A stretch of 64,000 nucleotides of DNA from NCBI GenBank assembly GCA_900321035.1, contig ONUH01000005.1, positions 1 to 64,000 of the forward strand, given 5' to 3'. The translations under genes were made by a program, and so were the position numbers. The notes beneath the pieces were generated by a model. That model was not told the DNA's origin, searched no databases, and saw nothing but the letters and a program-made list of their open reading frames with translations. Positions 34,319 through 44,278 of this stretch are shown here, piece by piece; positions within the stretch are counted from its first letter, which is position 1; every line of letters begins with the position of its first letter. Source of the stretch: an uncultured Selenomonadales bacterium (lineage in GTDB: Bacteria; Bacillota; Negativicutes; Selenomonadales; Selenomonadaceae).

Positions 34319-35335
34319 ATGATTATCGTGATGAAGCCGAACGCTACCGAGGAAAACCTTGCGCGGGTCAAGGAGAAGATCGAGCGCGCGGGGTTGTCGT
34401 ATCATCTTTCCGTCGGGGAGACCCGCACGATCGTCGGCGTGATCGGCGACAAGAAGATCATCGGCAGCATCGAGGAGAATATGAGCGTCCTGGACGGCGT
34501 GGAAAAGGCGGTCCGCATCACGGAGAAATACAAGCTGGTCAGCCGCGAGTTCCATCCGGAGCCGACGGTCATCGACGTGGCCGGGTTCAAGATCGGCGGC
34601 GAGGAGCTGGCGATCATGGCGGGGCCCTGCGCGGTGGAGAGCATGGAGCAGCTTCGCGAGGCGGCGTCCGAGGTGAAGAAGGGCGGCGCGCAGTTCCTTC
34701 GCGGCGGTGCGTTCAAGCCCCGCACTTCGCCTTATGATTTCCAGGGGCTTGCCGAGGAGGGGCTGAAGATGCTCCGTTCGGTGGGCGACGAGTTTGGCCT
34801 GCGCGTGGTGACCGAGATCGTCGATCTGAACGATGTGGAGCTGGTCTCGAAATACGCGGACGTGCTGCAGATCGGCGCGCGCAATATGCAGAACTTCCGT
34901 CTGCTGCAGGCGGTGGGGCATGGGACGAAGCCGGTGCTTTTGAAGCGCGGCCTTTCGGCGACGATTGCCGAGTGGCTGAACGCCGCCGAGTACATCATGA
35001 GCGCGGGCAACGAGTCCGTCATGCTTTGCGAGCGCGGCATCCGCACCTATGAGACGTTCACCCGGAACACCCTCGACCTTTCGGCGGTGGCGGCGGTCAA
35101 GGAGCTTTCCCATCTGCCGATTATCGTCGATCCGAGCCACGGCACGGGCCGCTGGCAGATGGTGCAGCCGATGGCGCGGGCGGCGGTGGCCGCAGGCGCG
35201 GACGGCCTGATTATCGAGGTGCACCCGCATCCGGAGGTGGCGCTGTCGGACGGCGACCAGTCGCTGACGCCGAAGAATTTCCGCGCGACGATGGACGAGG
35301 TGCGGAAGATTGCCGCGATCATGGGGAGAAAATAA
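34319..35335 (+). CDS. aroF: 3-deoxy-7-phosphoheptulonate synthase (DAHP synthase, type I-beta)
   Basis: A 338-residue first enzyme of the shikimate pathway (PEP plus erythrose-4-phosphate). Residues 1-68 form the ferredoxin-like regulatory domain of Thermotoga-type enzymes (MIIVMKPNATEENLARVKEKIERAG). The barrel has AGPCAVES, RGGAFKPRTSPYDFQGL, GARNMQNF, KRGLSATIAEWLNAAEYI and DPSHGTGR. The start is the ATG after GAGGGAGG. It is controlled by the Tyr T-box and abuts tyrA. Confidence 0.96.
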   Translation: MIIVMKPNATEENLARVKEKIERAGLSYHLSVGETRTIVGVIGDKKIIGSIEENMSVLDGVEKAVRITEKYKLVSREFHPEPTVIDVAGFKIGGEELAIMAGPCAVESMEQLREAASEVKKGGAQFLRGGAFKPRTSPYDFQGLAEEGLKMLRSVGDEFGLRVVTEIVDLNDVELVSKYADVLQIGARNMQNFRLLQAVGHGTKPVLLKRGLSATIAEWLNAAEYIMSAGNESVMLCERGIRTYETFTRNTLDLSAVAAVKELSHLPIIVDPSHGTGRWQMVQPMARAAVAAGADGLIIEVHPHPEVALSDGDQSLTPKNFRATMDEVRKIAAIMGRK

Positions 35336-36223
35336 ATGGCCAAGCTGAATCTCGCCATTATCGGCGTCGGGCTCATCGGCGGTTCTTTCGGCCTCGCGCT
35401 GAAAAGCCGCCTCGGGGACGACGTGCATATCACGGGCCTTTGCCGCACGCAGGCGTCGATGGACGCGGCGGTGGCGCGGGGCGCGGTGGACGAGGCTTCG
35501 GCGGATATTGCCGAGGTCGTGAAGGACGCCGACGTGATTTATCTGAGCACGCCGGTGCTCCAGATCGTGCCGATGGTCAAGAAGCTCCTGCCTTTCGTCA
35601 GGGAGGGGGCGATACTGACCGACGCGGGCAGCACGAAGTCGTACCTTTGGGATACGATTCGGCCCCTTTTGCCGCCGCACGTCTATTATGTGTCCGGCCA
35701 TCCGATGACGGGCAAGGAAAGGAGCGGCGTCGAGGCGGCGGATAAAGACCTTTTCCTGCATAAATGCTACGTCATCCTGGAGGAGACCACCGCGCCGAAG
35801 GAAGCCTACGACAAGGTGGCGGATCTGATCCGTCTGACCGGGGCGAATCTGACGACGCTCTCCACGGCGAAGCACGACCGCTGCGCGTCGCTCATCAGTC
35901 ATGTGCCGCACATCACGGCTGCTGCGCTGGTGACGCTGCTGGCGGAAAACCCGGAGGACGACGAGGACAGCCTGAAGCTGGCGGGCGGCGGGTTCAAGGA
36001 CACTACGCGCATCGCTTCGTCCAACGCGGATATGTGGGCGGACATCTGCATGACGAACGGCGCGGCCATCGAGGCGCACCTGGCGCAGATGCAGGAAATC
36101 CTGGGCAGGGTCGCCGACGCCGTCCGGCGGAAGGACCGCGCCGCCGTGCATGATTACTTCGCCGCCGCGAAGAAGCGGCGCGACAATATCCTGCACGAGA
36201 CGGAGAAGATGTTTGAGATTTGA
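35336..36223 (+). CDS. tyrA: Prephenate dehydrogenase
   Basis: A 295-residue NAD(P)-dependent enzyme that converts prephenate to 4-hydroxyphenylpyruvate for tyrosine. It has the Rossmann motif GVGLIGGSFGLAL, DAGSTK, the substrate loop SGHPMTGKERSGVEAAD, and the helical SLISHVPHITAAAL segment. No ACT domain follows, so feedback control by a fused regulatory domain is absent. The T-box and the aroF N-domain may carry the regulation. Its ATG directly follows the aroF stop. Confidence 0.95.
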   Translation: MAKLNLAIIGVGLIGGSFGLALKSRLGDDVHITGLCRTQASMDAAVARGAVDEASADIAEVVKDADVIYLSTPVLQIVPMVKKLLPFVREGAILTDAGSTKSYLWDTIRPLLPPHVYYVSGHPMTGKERSGVEAADKDLFLHKCYVILEETTAPKEAYDKVADLIRLTGANLTTLSTAKHDRCASLISHVPHITAAALVTLLAENPEDDEDSLKLAGGGFKDTTRIASSNADMWADICMTNGAAIEAHLAQMQEILGRVADAVRRKDRAAVHDYFAAAKKRRDNILHETEKMFEI

Positions 36224-36241
36224 CGGAGGATGCGCAAGGCG

Positions 36242-36270
36242 TTGACAAGCGTCGCGCAGACTTGTATAAT
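36242..36270 (+). promoter_or_regulatory. Promoter of the tRNA-Asp/Cys cluster
   Basis: TTGACA, 17 nt, TATAAT, 45 nt before tRNA-Asp. Confidence 0.85.
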
Positions 36271-36314
36271 ATTATTTGCGCTGTAAACGGGGAGCCCCGT
36301 TTTCGCGCGTTTGC

Positions 36315-36391
36315 GGCCCGGTAGTTCAGTTGGTTAGAATGCCGCCCTGTCACGGCGGAGATCATGGGTTCAAGTCCCATTCGGGTCGCCA
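36315..36391 (+). tRNA. tRNA-Asp (GTC)
   Basis: Acceptor GGCCCGG pairs with TCGGGTC (two G-U), anticodon stem CCGCC/GGCGG holds GTC at 36349-36351, and CCA is encoded. Confidence 0.97.
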
Positions 36392-36423
36392 TTTTCCTTT
36401 CTTGATTTAGGCAAGCTATATAG

Positions 36424-36497
<74 letters not shown>

Positions 36498-36546
36498 AAA
36501 CTGCATATTTTGAGAGCTCCGCGCGTCGGCGCGGCGGTTTCTTTTC

Positions 36547-36620
<74 letters not shown>

Positions 36621-36630
36621 GAATATCCAT

Positions 36631-36660
36631 CCCGGAGCATAGCTCCGGGGTTTTCTTTTT
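36631..36660 (+). terminator. Terminator of the tRNA cluster
   Basis: CCCGGAGC/GCTCCGGG stem with an ATA loop, then TTTTCTTTTT. Confidence 0.9.
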
Positions 36661-36755
36661 CCGCATGGTGTGGAAACGGCCGCAGGGCAGAGACGACGGA
36701 CGGAAAACGCCTGTCGGATGGGACGGGATACAAGCGATTTTCAGAAAATTAGAAA

Positions 36756-36784
36756 TTGACAATCACCGTAAAATACGGTATCCT
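36756..36784 (+). promoter_or_regulatory. Promoter of the malic enzyme gene
   Basis: TTGACA, 17 nt, TATCCT. A small CCGTAAAATACGG palindrome lies in the spacer and could be an operator. Confidence 0.65.
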
Positions 36785-36851
36785 TCTCTTAGGGATGGGA
36801 GAAATTCGCGTCCTAAAATTTTTTATATCAAATGAAGGGAAGGGGTATCAT

Positions 36852-38108
36852 ATGAATCTGAACGAAGAAGCGCTCCAAGTTCATAAGGAGCACAACGGCA
36901 AACTGGCGACAGTGCCGAAGGCGAAGTTGGAGAACGCCCATGATTTGAGCGTGCTTTATACGCCGGGCGTCGCGGAGCCTTGCCGCAAAATCCGCGAGGA
37001 CAAGGACCTTTCCTTTGACTATACCTGCCGAGGCAATATGGTAGCGGTCGTGTCGGACGGCACGCGCGTTTTGGGTCTCGGCAATATTGGCCCGGAGGCC
37101 GGCATGCCGGTCATGGAAGGAAAGTCCGTGCTTTACAAGTGCTTTGCGGATATTGATTCCGTTCCTATCTGCCTCGATACGACGGACAAGGACAAATTCG
37201 TCGAGGCCGTTCGTTATCTGCAGCCGAGCTTCGCGGGCATCAATCTGGAGGATATCGAGTCCCCGAAGTGCTTCGACGTGGAAGACGAGCTGATCGAGAA
37301 GATGGATATCCCCGTTTTCCATGACGACCAGCACGGCACGGCGATCGCCTGCGCGGCGGCGCTGACAAACGCGCTCCGTTTCGTCAATAAAGATTTGCGG
37401 ACGGCGCGCATCGTCATCAACGGCGTCGGCGCGGCAGGATCGGCTATCGTTCGCCTGCTGCTCTCCCTCGGCGCGGAGAATGTCGTTATGGTAGACGCCA
37501 TGGGTATCATGTACGACGGCATGGAGGCTCATGTGCTGAACCGCATCCAGCTCGACCTTTTGAAGCGTACGAACAAGGATCAGCTTCGCGGCAATCTTCT
37601 CGACGCTGCGAAGGGCGCGGACGTGCTGCTGGGCGTGTCGCGGCCGGGGCTTTTCATTCCTGAGATTATCCAGAGCATGGCTCCCGACAATATCGTTTTC
37701 GCCATGGCGAACCCGATTCCTGAGACGAGCTACGACGCGGCGAAGGAAGCCGGCGCGAAGGTGGTCGGCACGGGCCGTTCCGATTCCCCGAACCAGGTCA
37801 ACAACGTGCTTGTATTCCCAGGTCTCTTCCGCGGCGCTATCGACGTGCGTGCGCGCAAGATCAACGAAGCCATGAAACGCGCGGCGGTTCATGCAATCGG
37901 CGAGCTGATTCCCGACGAGGAGCTGCGCGAGGATTACATCATCCCCGGCGTTTTCGACCCGAGAGTCGCTCCGGCGGTTGCCGCCGCTGTGGCGAAGGCC
38001 GCTATGGACACGGGCGTCGCCCGCATCAGCGTCGATCCCGAGGAGATCCGCCAGCGCACGACGGAGCGCACGGCAAGGCTGCGCGAGTTCGTCAAGACGC
38101 TGCCCTGA
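36852..38108 (+). CDS. Malic enzyme (oxaloacetate-decarboxylating)
   Basis: A 418-residue enzyme that converts malate to pyruvate and CO2 with NAD(P) reduction. It has [47 protein letters not shown], the metal-binding [11 protein letters not shown], the nucleotide motif [16 protein letters not shown], and FAMANPIPE. It is the short bacterial form, with no phosphotransacetylase-like tail. The start follows AAGGGG, and upstream in-frame codons overlap the promoter. The gene is monocistronic. In a propionate-forming anaerobe it could feed pyruvate from C4 acids. Confidence 0.95.
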   Translation: MNLNEEALQVHKEHNGKLATVPKAKLENAHDLSVLYTPGVAEPCRKIREDKDLSFDYTCRGNMVAVVSDGTRVLGLGNIGPEAGMPVMEGKSVLYKCFADIDSVPICLDTTDKDKFVEAVRYLQPSFAGINLEDIESPKCFDVEDELIEKMDIPVFHDDQHGTAIACAAALTNALRFVNKDLRTARIVINGVGAAGSAIVRLLLSLGAENVVMVDAMGIMYDGMEAHVLNRIQLDLLKRTNKDQLRGNLLDAAKGADVLLGVSRPGLFIPEIIQSMAPDNIVFAMANPIPETSYDAAKEAGAKVVGTGRSDSPNQVNNVLVFPGLFRGAIDVRARKINEAMKRAAVHAIGELIPDEELREDYIIPGVFDPRVAPAVAAAVAKAAMDTGVARISVDPEEIRQRTTERTARLREFVKTLP

Positions 38109-38132
38109 CGCGTATAAGGAATAAAAACAATC

Positions 38133-38166
38133 ATGCCGGACGGTTTTGCGCCGTCCGGCATTTTCT
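38133..38166 (+). terminator. Terminator of the malic enzyme gene
   Basis: ATGCCGGACGG/CCGTCCGGCAT stem, 11 bp, then TTTTC. Confidence 0.92.
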
Positions 38167-38177
38167 GTCGTTCCGAT

Positions 38178-38206
38178 TTGCTTTTTGGGCCGAGAGATTA
38201 TACAAT
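38178..38206 (+). promoter_or_regulatory. Promoter of the TRIC-like gene
   Basis: TTGCTT, 17 nt, TACAAT, 20 nt before the start codon. Confidence 0.65.
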
Positions 38207-38226
38207 GGCTGTGAGGAGGAATCGTA

Positions 38227-38871
38227 ATGACGCTTGCGTTTACATGGTATGTATTCGACGTGCTCGGCACCATCGCGTTTGCGCTGTCGGGAGCGCTGGT
38301 CGGCCTGTCGAAAAAAATGGACGTTTTCGGCGTCATCGTGCTCGCCGTTTTGACGGCGGTGGGAGGCGGCATGGTCCGCGACGTTTTGATCGACAGTATG
38401 CCGGCGGCGCTGGTGAATACGACGAATCTCCTGCTGGCGGTGGCGACGGCTGTCTTCGTGTCCGTTTTCTACGGCGTCTATCATGTCACGCCGGGGCAGA
38501 AACGAAAGCTTGTGAAGGCGTTCCTCATTTCCGATACGCTGGGGCTGGGTGCGTTCACCGTCACGGGCGTCATCGCCGGGCTGGCGCAGAAAGACGCCCA
38601 ATTCACGCTGCCGATCCTGCTGGGCCTGATTACGGCGGTGGGGGGCGGCGTCATGCGCGACCTCTTGGCGCAGCGGATGCCGACGGTGCTGTATGCGGAC
38701 GTTTACGCGGTGGCTTCCGTGGCGGGGTCGTTCATCGTCTGTCTGGCGGCGAAGTATCATGGCGATATGCAGCTGGCTTCATGGGCGGGATTTTTCGTGG
38801 TGGTCGTGCTGCGTTTCTGCGCCATCCGTTACCGATGGCAGGTGTATCATCCCAAGCCGAAACTGAAGTAA
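38227..38871 (+). CDS. UPF0126/TRIC-family membrane protein
   Basis: A 214-residue inner-membrane protein with seven predicted helices in two homologous halves. Each half carries the family motif AVGGGMVRDVL or AVGGGVMRDLL. Bacterial TRIC-type proteins have been described as small-cation or glycine-related channels, and the substrate here is unknown. The start follows GAGGAGG. It is monocistronic with its own promoter and a shared bidirectional terminator. Confidence 0.88.
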   Translation: MTLAFTWYVFDVLGTIAFALSGALVGLSKKMDVFGVIVLAVLTAVGGGMVRDVLIDSMPAALVNTTNLLLAVATAVFVSVFYGVYHVTPGQKRKLVKAFLISDTLGLGAFTVTGVIAGLAQKDAQFTLPILLGLITAVGGGVMRDLLAQRMPTVLYADVYAVASVAGSFIVCLAAKYHGDMQLASWAGFFVVVVLRFCAIRYRWQVYHPKPKLK

Positions 38872-38874
38872 CAA

Positions 38875-38906
38875 AAGAGCCGTGCGGCATTTACCGCACG
38901 GCTTTT
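38875..38906. terminator. Bidirectional terminator between convergent genes
   Basis: AAAAGAGCCGTGCGG/CCGCACGGCTTTT has A and T runs on both sides, so it can serve both the TRIC-like gene and the NSS gene. Confidence 0.88.
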
Positions 38907-38926
38907 CAAATGGCGTCGCATCAATA

Positions 38927-40282
38927 TTATTTGAACAGATAGCCGCTGATGAACAGCCAAAGGATGATCAGCGGGAGAATCCACGTCATGTAGAAACGGA
39001 CGGATTTCGGAAGCTGGACGCCTTCGCCGGTGTTGACCTCGGCGAAGAATTTTTCCCAGCCCCAGCCGTAGCGGCTCGTGCAGAAGAGCAGATAGATCAG
39101 GCTGCCGATGGGCAGGATGTTGTTGCTCAAAATGAAGTCTTCGAGGTCGAGCACGCAGGTTCCCGGCCCGAGGGGGGCGAAAGAGCCCCATACGTTGAAG
39201 CCGAGGGCGCAGGGCAGCGACAGCAGGATGATGACGGGGATGCCCCAGCGGACGACCGTTTTGCGGCTGGCGCCGGTGTAATCGATCAGGCAGCTCGTCA
39301 GGTTCTCAAAGACGGCGATGACGGTGGAGTAAGACGCGAAGGTCATGAACAGGAAGAACATGCCGCCCCAGAAGCGTCCGAACGGCATGTGGTTGAACAC
39401 GTTCGGCAGCGCGACGAAGATAAGGTTCGGCCCGGCGGTGGGGCTGACGCCGTAGCTGAAGCAGGCCGGGAAGATGATCAGGCCGGACATCAGCGCGACG
39501 ATCGTGTCAAGAACCGTGATGACGATAGCTTCGCCCGCAAGGCGCTTTTCTTTTCCGATATAGCTGCCGAAAATGGCCAGCGCGCCGATGCCGAGGCTCA
39601 GCGTGAAGAAGGCCTGTCCCATGGCGGCGTTGATGACGGCGATCGGGCCGTCCTGCATGAAGCGGTTGAAGTCCGGCAGCAGATAATAGGAAAGTCCTTC
39701 GCCGCTGCCGGGCAGCAGGATCGAGTTGCCGGCCAGCAAGATCATCAGCACGAACAGCGCGCTCATGATCCATTTGCCCGACTGCTCGACGCCTTTTTCC
39801 AGACCGAGGTAGCAGACGCCGCCGCAAATGACGACCGTCGCCACCATGTAGCCGATCATGGTCGTCGGGTCGGACAGGAGGGCGCCGAAGACGCCGCCGA
39901 CGGCTTCCGGCGAAAGTCCGTCAAAGCCGCCTGCCAATGTCTTGTAGAGATAGTACGGCATCCAGCCCGCGACCGTCGTATAGAACATCATCAGCAGGAA
40001 ATTCCCGGCCAGTGCGATATGGCGGAACCAGTGCCATTTCGTGCCTTCCGGCTCCAGCTCGTTGAAAGAGCCCATGACGCTGCGTCCGCTGGCGCGGCCG
40101 ACGGCAAACTCCGCCATCATGACGGGCAGTCCAAGCAGCACTAAGAACGCGAGATAGATCATGACGAAGGTTGCGCCGCCGTAACGTCCTGTGATGAACG
40201 GGAATCGCCAGACGTTGCCGAGGCCGATGGCGCAGCCTGCCGAAATCAAAATGAAGCCGATTCGTGAAGAAAACTGTTCCAA
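38927..40282 (-). CDS. Sodium-dependent NSS-family transporter
   Basis: A 451-residue inner-membrane symporter with 11-12 hydrophobic helices. The N terminus FSSRIGFILISAGCAIGLGNVWRFPF is the sodium- and substrate-binding helix 1 of the NSS (LeuT) fold. YTTVAGW, GQAFFTLSLGIGA (helix 6) and FFLFMTFASYSTVIAVFEN (helix 8) follow. Bacterial members import amino acids with Na+. The exact amino acid is unclear. The start is a TTG 8 nt after GGGGAGG. An ATG start is not available at this position. Confidence 0.93.
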   Translation of the reverse strand: MEQFSSRIGFILISAGCAIGLGNVWRFPFITGRYGGATFVMIYLAFLVLLGLPVMMAEFAVGRASGRSVMGSFNELEPEGTKWHWFRHIALAGNFLLMMFYTTVAGWMPYYLYKTLAGGFDGLSPEAVGGVFGALLSDPTTMIGYMVATVVICGGVCYLGLEKGVEQSGKWIMSALFVLMILLAGNSILLPGSGEGLSYYLLPDFNRFMQDGPIAVINAAMGQAFFTLSLGIGALAIFGSYIGKEKRLAGEAIVITVLDTIVALMSGLIIFPACFSYGVSPTAGPNLIFVALPNVFNHMPFGRFWGGMFFLFMTFASYSTVIAVFENLTSCLIDYTGASRKTVVRWGIPVIILLSLPCALGFNVWGSFAPLGPGTCVLDLEDFILSNNILPIGSLIYLLFCTSRYGWGWEKFFAEVNTGEGVQLPKSVRFYMTWILPLIILWLFISGYLFK

Positions 40283-40324
40283 AGGAAATGCCTCCCCTTG
40301 CTAAGAATTGCTCATACGAAATTC

Positions 40325-40353
40325 ATTCTATATGATAAACCGCATTTTTTCAA
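40325..40353 (-). promoter_or_regulatory. Promoter of the NSS gene
   Basis: On the minus strand TTGAAA, 17 nt, TAGAAT, about 45 nt upstream of the start. Confidence 0.6.
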
Positions 40354-40357
40354 TATG

Positions 40358-40392
40358 AAAGCCCGCAGAGAGGACGATTTTCTGCGGGCTTT
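40358..40392 (-). terminator. Terminator of the DUF2225 gene
   Basis: AAAGCCCGCAGA/TCTGCGGGCTTT, 12 bp, just after the DUF2225 stop on the minus strand and immediately before the NSS promoter. Confidence 0.85.
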
Positions 40393-40411
40393 ACTTTTTG
40401 TTTCCGGCGCG

Positions 40412-41467
40412 TCAGCCTTTCGCCTTCGCGTCCTTGATTTCCTGCCACATATCGCGCGCCATCTCGAAAAGCTTCGGCGCGGATGTGCGAAGCGCCTGAT
40501 TGCTGATGATGCGGCTCAGATGCTTCGTCGCTTTGTCGTAGTCCTTGCGGAGCACATGGATGGCGCCCGTCAGATAGGTTGCCATCGTGTCGGACATTTT
40601 GTCCACCGGATAGTTTTCCGTGTCGAGGGACAGGTCGAACAGCTCCGCCGCCTTGTCCAGCGCCTCGCGCTCTTTCTCCGCGTTGCCGTCGTAACGGTAA
40701 ATCCACGCCATGATCAAATAAAGATTGGCGCGGCGGTTCGGCGATGGGTCGGAGAGCTCGTTGAACAGGATCGCCATCTCGATGTACTGGATTGCCTGCT
40801 CGGAGGTGCGTTCCTCGACGAAGGGCAGGGCGAGATCCGCCGTTTGCATGAATTGCATCAGTTTTTCCTGGGTCTTTTCCGGCATGCGGCGAAGGAATTT
40901 CTGCTCGTCCGCCGCGAAGCCGCAATGCTCGCAGGCCCATACGCGGTACAGATACGGGTTGAAGTCCTTGTAATGGATGCAGAGGTCGAGGTCGGTCGTC
41001 TCGGCAATCATGCGGGATTTGCATTTCACGACGCGCGTGTTGTGGCCGCAGACCGGACAGGGACGCTCCAGCACGAAGGTGTATTTTTCCATCGCGCCGG
41101 CGCCGGAGGCTCTTTTCTCCTCGGCGGCTTTCGCCTGCGCAGCGCGCTCCGCGTTCGTTTTGTCCACCTGATTTCGAAGCAGGGCGAGCTTGTCCCCGAA
41201 GGAAGCGCCGCCGGGTGCGACTGTGAGGTTCGGCTTCGCCGCCGGGGGCGGCGTCGGCGCCGCAGCGGCGGGGGCCGGTCTATCCTCGATTGCGTTGATC
41301 TTTTTCAATTTATTTTTGATGGAGGCCAGCTTTTCCGCGTCGGAGGACGGAGCCGCTTTTGGCGCGGCGGCCTGGACGTTGGGCTTGCCGCCGTTCTTCA
41401 TGATGAGAAAGATTTCCCGGCACACGTCGGGATCTTGCAGCAGCCGGAGCAATTCTTCTTTTTGCAT
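40412..41467 (-). CDS. DUF2225 zinc-motif protein with TPR-like C-terminal part
   Basis: A 351-residue cytoplasmic protein. Residues 30-120 are low-complexity Ala/Pro/Lys-rich. From about 135, PCPVCGHNTRVVKCKSR and, 45 residues on, ACEHCGFAADEQKF give two CxxC pairs for zinc. The C-terminal 150 residues are helical with TPR-like periodicity. DUF2225 proteins are typical of Firmicutes and uncharacterised. The long disordered N-terminal extension is unusual, since most members start near the zinc motif. Confidence 0.85.
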   Translation of the reverse strand: MQKEELLRLLQDPDVCREIFLIMKNGGKPNVQAAAPKAAPSSDAEKLASIKNKLKKINAIEDRPAPAAAAPTPPPAAKPNLTVAPGGASFGDKLALLRNQVDKTNAERAAQAKAAEEKRASGAGAMEKYTFVLERPCPVCGHNTRVVKCKSRMIAETTDLDLCIHYKDFNPYLYRVWACEHCGFAADEQKFLRRMPEKTQEKLMQFMQTADLALPFVEERTSEQAIQYIEMAILFNELSDPSPNRRANLYLIMAWIYRYDGNAEKEREALDKAAELFDLSLDTENYPVDKMSDTMATYLTGAIHVLRKDYDKATKHLSRIISNQALRTSAPKLFEMARDMWQEIKDAKAKG

Positions 41468-41643
41468 GGGACTTCCTCCTTTTTCGTCGCAGCATCCTTT
41501 CCATGCTATTTTTATATATTATCACATTCGCATTTGCGGAGAAAGAGGGGAAAGTTCTTTTTTTGACCGGCAGGAAAAAAGGAAACGGAATGGAATATAT
41601 AAAACGGAATCGAATACGAAAAACGGAGATCGGGGGGAGAGAG

Positions 41644-42267
41644 ATGAACAACAAAGCCATGTATAACCTGTCTTACGGACTTTTCGTCTTGTCGGCGCAG
41701 CAGGACGGCAAAGACAACGGCTGCATCATCAACACGGCGGGGCAGGTCACGACGGAACCGAACCAGATTACCATCGCGGTGAACAAGCTGAACATGACCC
41801 ACGACATGGTTGCGGCGACGAAGAAATTCACCGTGTCGATCCTGAGCGAGCAGGCGGATTTTTCGCTGTTCCAGCGGTTCGGATTCCAGTCCGGGCGTAA
41901 TGCCGACAAGTTCCTGATGCTCGACGGGAAAAAGCGCGTCGCGAACGAGACCTTCGCGGTGACGCAGGGGACGAACGGTTATATTTCCGCTTACGTCACG
42001 CAGCAGATCGACGTCGGTACGCATACGCTTTTCCTTGCTTCCGTCACCGACATGGACGTGTTTACCGACGTTCCGTCGGCGACCTACGCCTATTATCAGT
42101 CTCATATCAAGCCGAAGCCCCAGCCTTCCGCGAAGGCGGACAAGGGAAAAACGATCTGGCGCTGCCGGGTCTGCGGATATGAATATGAGGGCGAGGAGCT
42201 GCCGAAGGATTTCATCTGTCCCATCTGCAAACACCCCGCGTCGGACTTTGAAAAAGTTTCCGGATGA
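41644..42267 (+). CDS. Flavin reductase-rubredoxin fusion (high molecular weight rubredoxin type)
   Basis: A 207-residue redox protein. Residues 1-155 form a flavin reductase-like FMN domain (MYNLSYGLFVLSAQQDGKDNGCIINTAGQVT, NKLNMTHDMV, SVLSEQADF-type strands). About 165-205 form a rubredoxin with CRVCGY and CPICKH. Such fusions pass electrons from NAD(P)H to flavodiiron proteins or nitric oxide/oxygen reductases in anaerobes. Their partner is not in this window. The start is the ATG after GGGGGGAGAGAG. Earlier in-frame codons have no family match. Confidence 0.92.
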   Translation: MNNKAMYNLSYGLFVLSAQQDGKDNGCIINTAGQVTTEPNQITIAVNKLNMTHDMVAATKKFTVSILSEQADFSLFQRFGFQSGRNADKFLMLDGKKRVANETFAVTQGTNGYISAYVTQQIDVGTHTLFLASVTDMDVFTDVPSATYAYYQSHIKPKPQPSAKADKGKTIWRCRVCGYEYEGEELPKDFICPICKHPASDFEKVSG

Positions 42268-42296
42268 ACAAAAGTGAACGCGGTTCGTTTTTTTCC

Positions 42297-42325
42297 TTGA
42301 CAAGTTCCGCGTTATCGGGTATGCT
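42297..42325 (+). promoter_or_regulatory. Promoter of metK
   Basis: TTGACA, 17 nt, TATGCT, just upstream of the SAM riboswitch. Confidence 0.8.
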
Positions 42326-42346
42326 ATGCGCAAAGCTGAATAAAGA

Positions 42347-42450
42347 CTCATCAAGAGCAGCGGAGGGAATGGCCCGATGAAACTGCGGCAACCATTGAGC
42401 GATCAAAAAGGTGCCAATTCCTTTAGGCATGAAAAGCCTATAAGATGAGA
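42347..42450 (+). promoter_or_regulatory. SAM-I (S-box) riboswitch
   Basis: P1 arms CTCATC and GATGAG enclose AGAGCAGCGGAGGGA, CGATGAAACTGCGGCAACC and GGTGCCAATTC, the conserved S-box core. High SAM should favour the downstream terminator and switch off metK. Confidence 0.95.
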
Positions 42451-42461
42451 GAAGAAGTTTT

Positions 42462-42490
42462 CCGGCTCTCTCATCGGGGGGCCGGTTTTT
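42462..42490 (+). terminator. SAM riboswitch expression platform terminator
   Basis: CCGGCTC (42462-42468) with GGGCCGG (42479-42485), then TTTTT. The CTCTCTCATC in its loop can instead pair with GATGAGAG of P1, the antiterminator. Confidence 0.85.
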
Positions 42491-42550
42491 CTTATGGAAT
42501 TTGCGCGGCGGGCTTTATTTAGTGAAGAGAACTTTCAACGGTCACGGCTG

Positions 42551-42598
42551 GAAAATGTCGAAGTAAGAAAGTAAGAATTTCTTACCTCAGAAATTTTC
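42551..42598 (+). repeat. 48-bp palindromic repeat, copy 1
   Basis: Its right half TTACCTCAGAAATTTTC recurs exactly in the 49-bp hairpin at 61786-61834 (there GTACCTCAGAAATTTTC). Its left half GAAAATGTCGAAGTAAG is a mutated version of the same inverted arm. It lies between the riboswitch terminator and metK. Confidence 0.65.
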
Positions 42599-42657
42599 AA
42601 GACGGTTCGGCTGCGACCGGAATAGAACGCGGGAAAACCCGCAAGGAGGCGCACAAC

Positions 42658-43848
<1,191 letters not shown>

Positions 43849-43871
43849 AAATAGTAAAGTTTGCAAGAGTA

Positions 43872-43907
43872 CCCCGTCGAAAGGAAACTGTCGGCGGGGC
43901 GCTTTTT
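43872..43907 (+). terminator. Terminator of metK
   Basis: CCCCGTCG with CGGCGGGG (one G-U), then TTTTT. Confidence 0.82.
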
Positions 43908-43959
43908 CTTGGTATGGACGTATCGGAGCATAAATTTTCAAAATTCTTTACGAAACATA

Positions 43960-43988
43960 TTGACAACCTATGAAAAGTCGTCTATGAT
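43960..43988 (+). promoter_or_regulatory. Promoter of the trp operon
   Basis: TTGACA, 17 nt, TATGAT, 35 nt before T-box Stem I. Confidence 0.85.
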
Positions 43989-44022
43989 AAGCCCATCATA
44001 AGTTAAAGCGTTGAGCAGAAAA

Positions 44023-44261
44023 AGTAACCTTGGTTTGTTCTTCGTACAGCGAGTTGGCGGCCGGGAAACCGGAGGTGGGATGGCCAGCCGGAGGCGCGAG
44101 GCGAATGGTTCTGTGAGCGTCCTTTGAAAGCGCAAGCGAGTAGATGGGAACGGCGTCCTCCGTTACAGGGATAGGATATAGAGAACATTGTATCCGATAG
44201 AGAAGCCTAAGCAGGGTGGTACAGCGAATCCGTTTCGTCCCGGTGGATGAAATGGGTTTTT
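44023..44261 (+). promoter_or_regulatory. T-box leader with tryptophan specifier (first antiterminator/terminator)
   Basis: Stem I base GTAAC...GTTAC, AGCGAG bulge, GGTGGGA apical loop, and the GCGAA-TGG specifier context with TGG at 44106-44108. GAGTAGA and CCTCCGTTAC follow. The T-box reads TGGTACAGCG (44217-44226), one base off the usual TGGNACCGCG. The terminator CCGTTTCGTCC/GGATGAAATGG (two wobbles) is followed by TTTTT. Confidence 0.92.
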
Positions 44262-44278
44262 CTATTTTGAAACGTCTT

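Noticed and set aside
34181..36196. Very long minus-strand open frame opposite aroF-tyrA
   Set aside because: The translation is Arg/His/Leu-rich with no domain, and the plus strand encodes two well-conserved enzymes.
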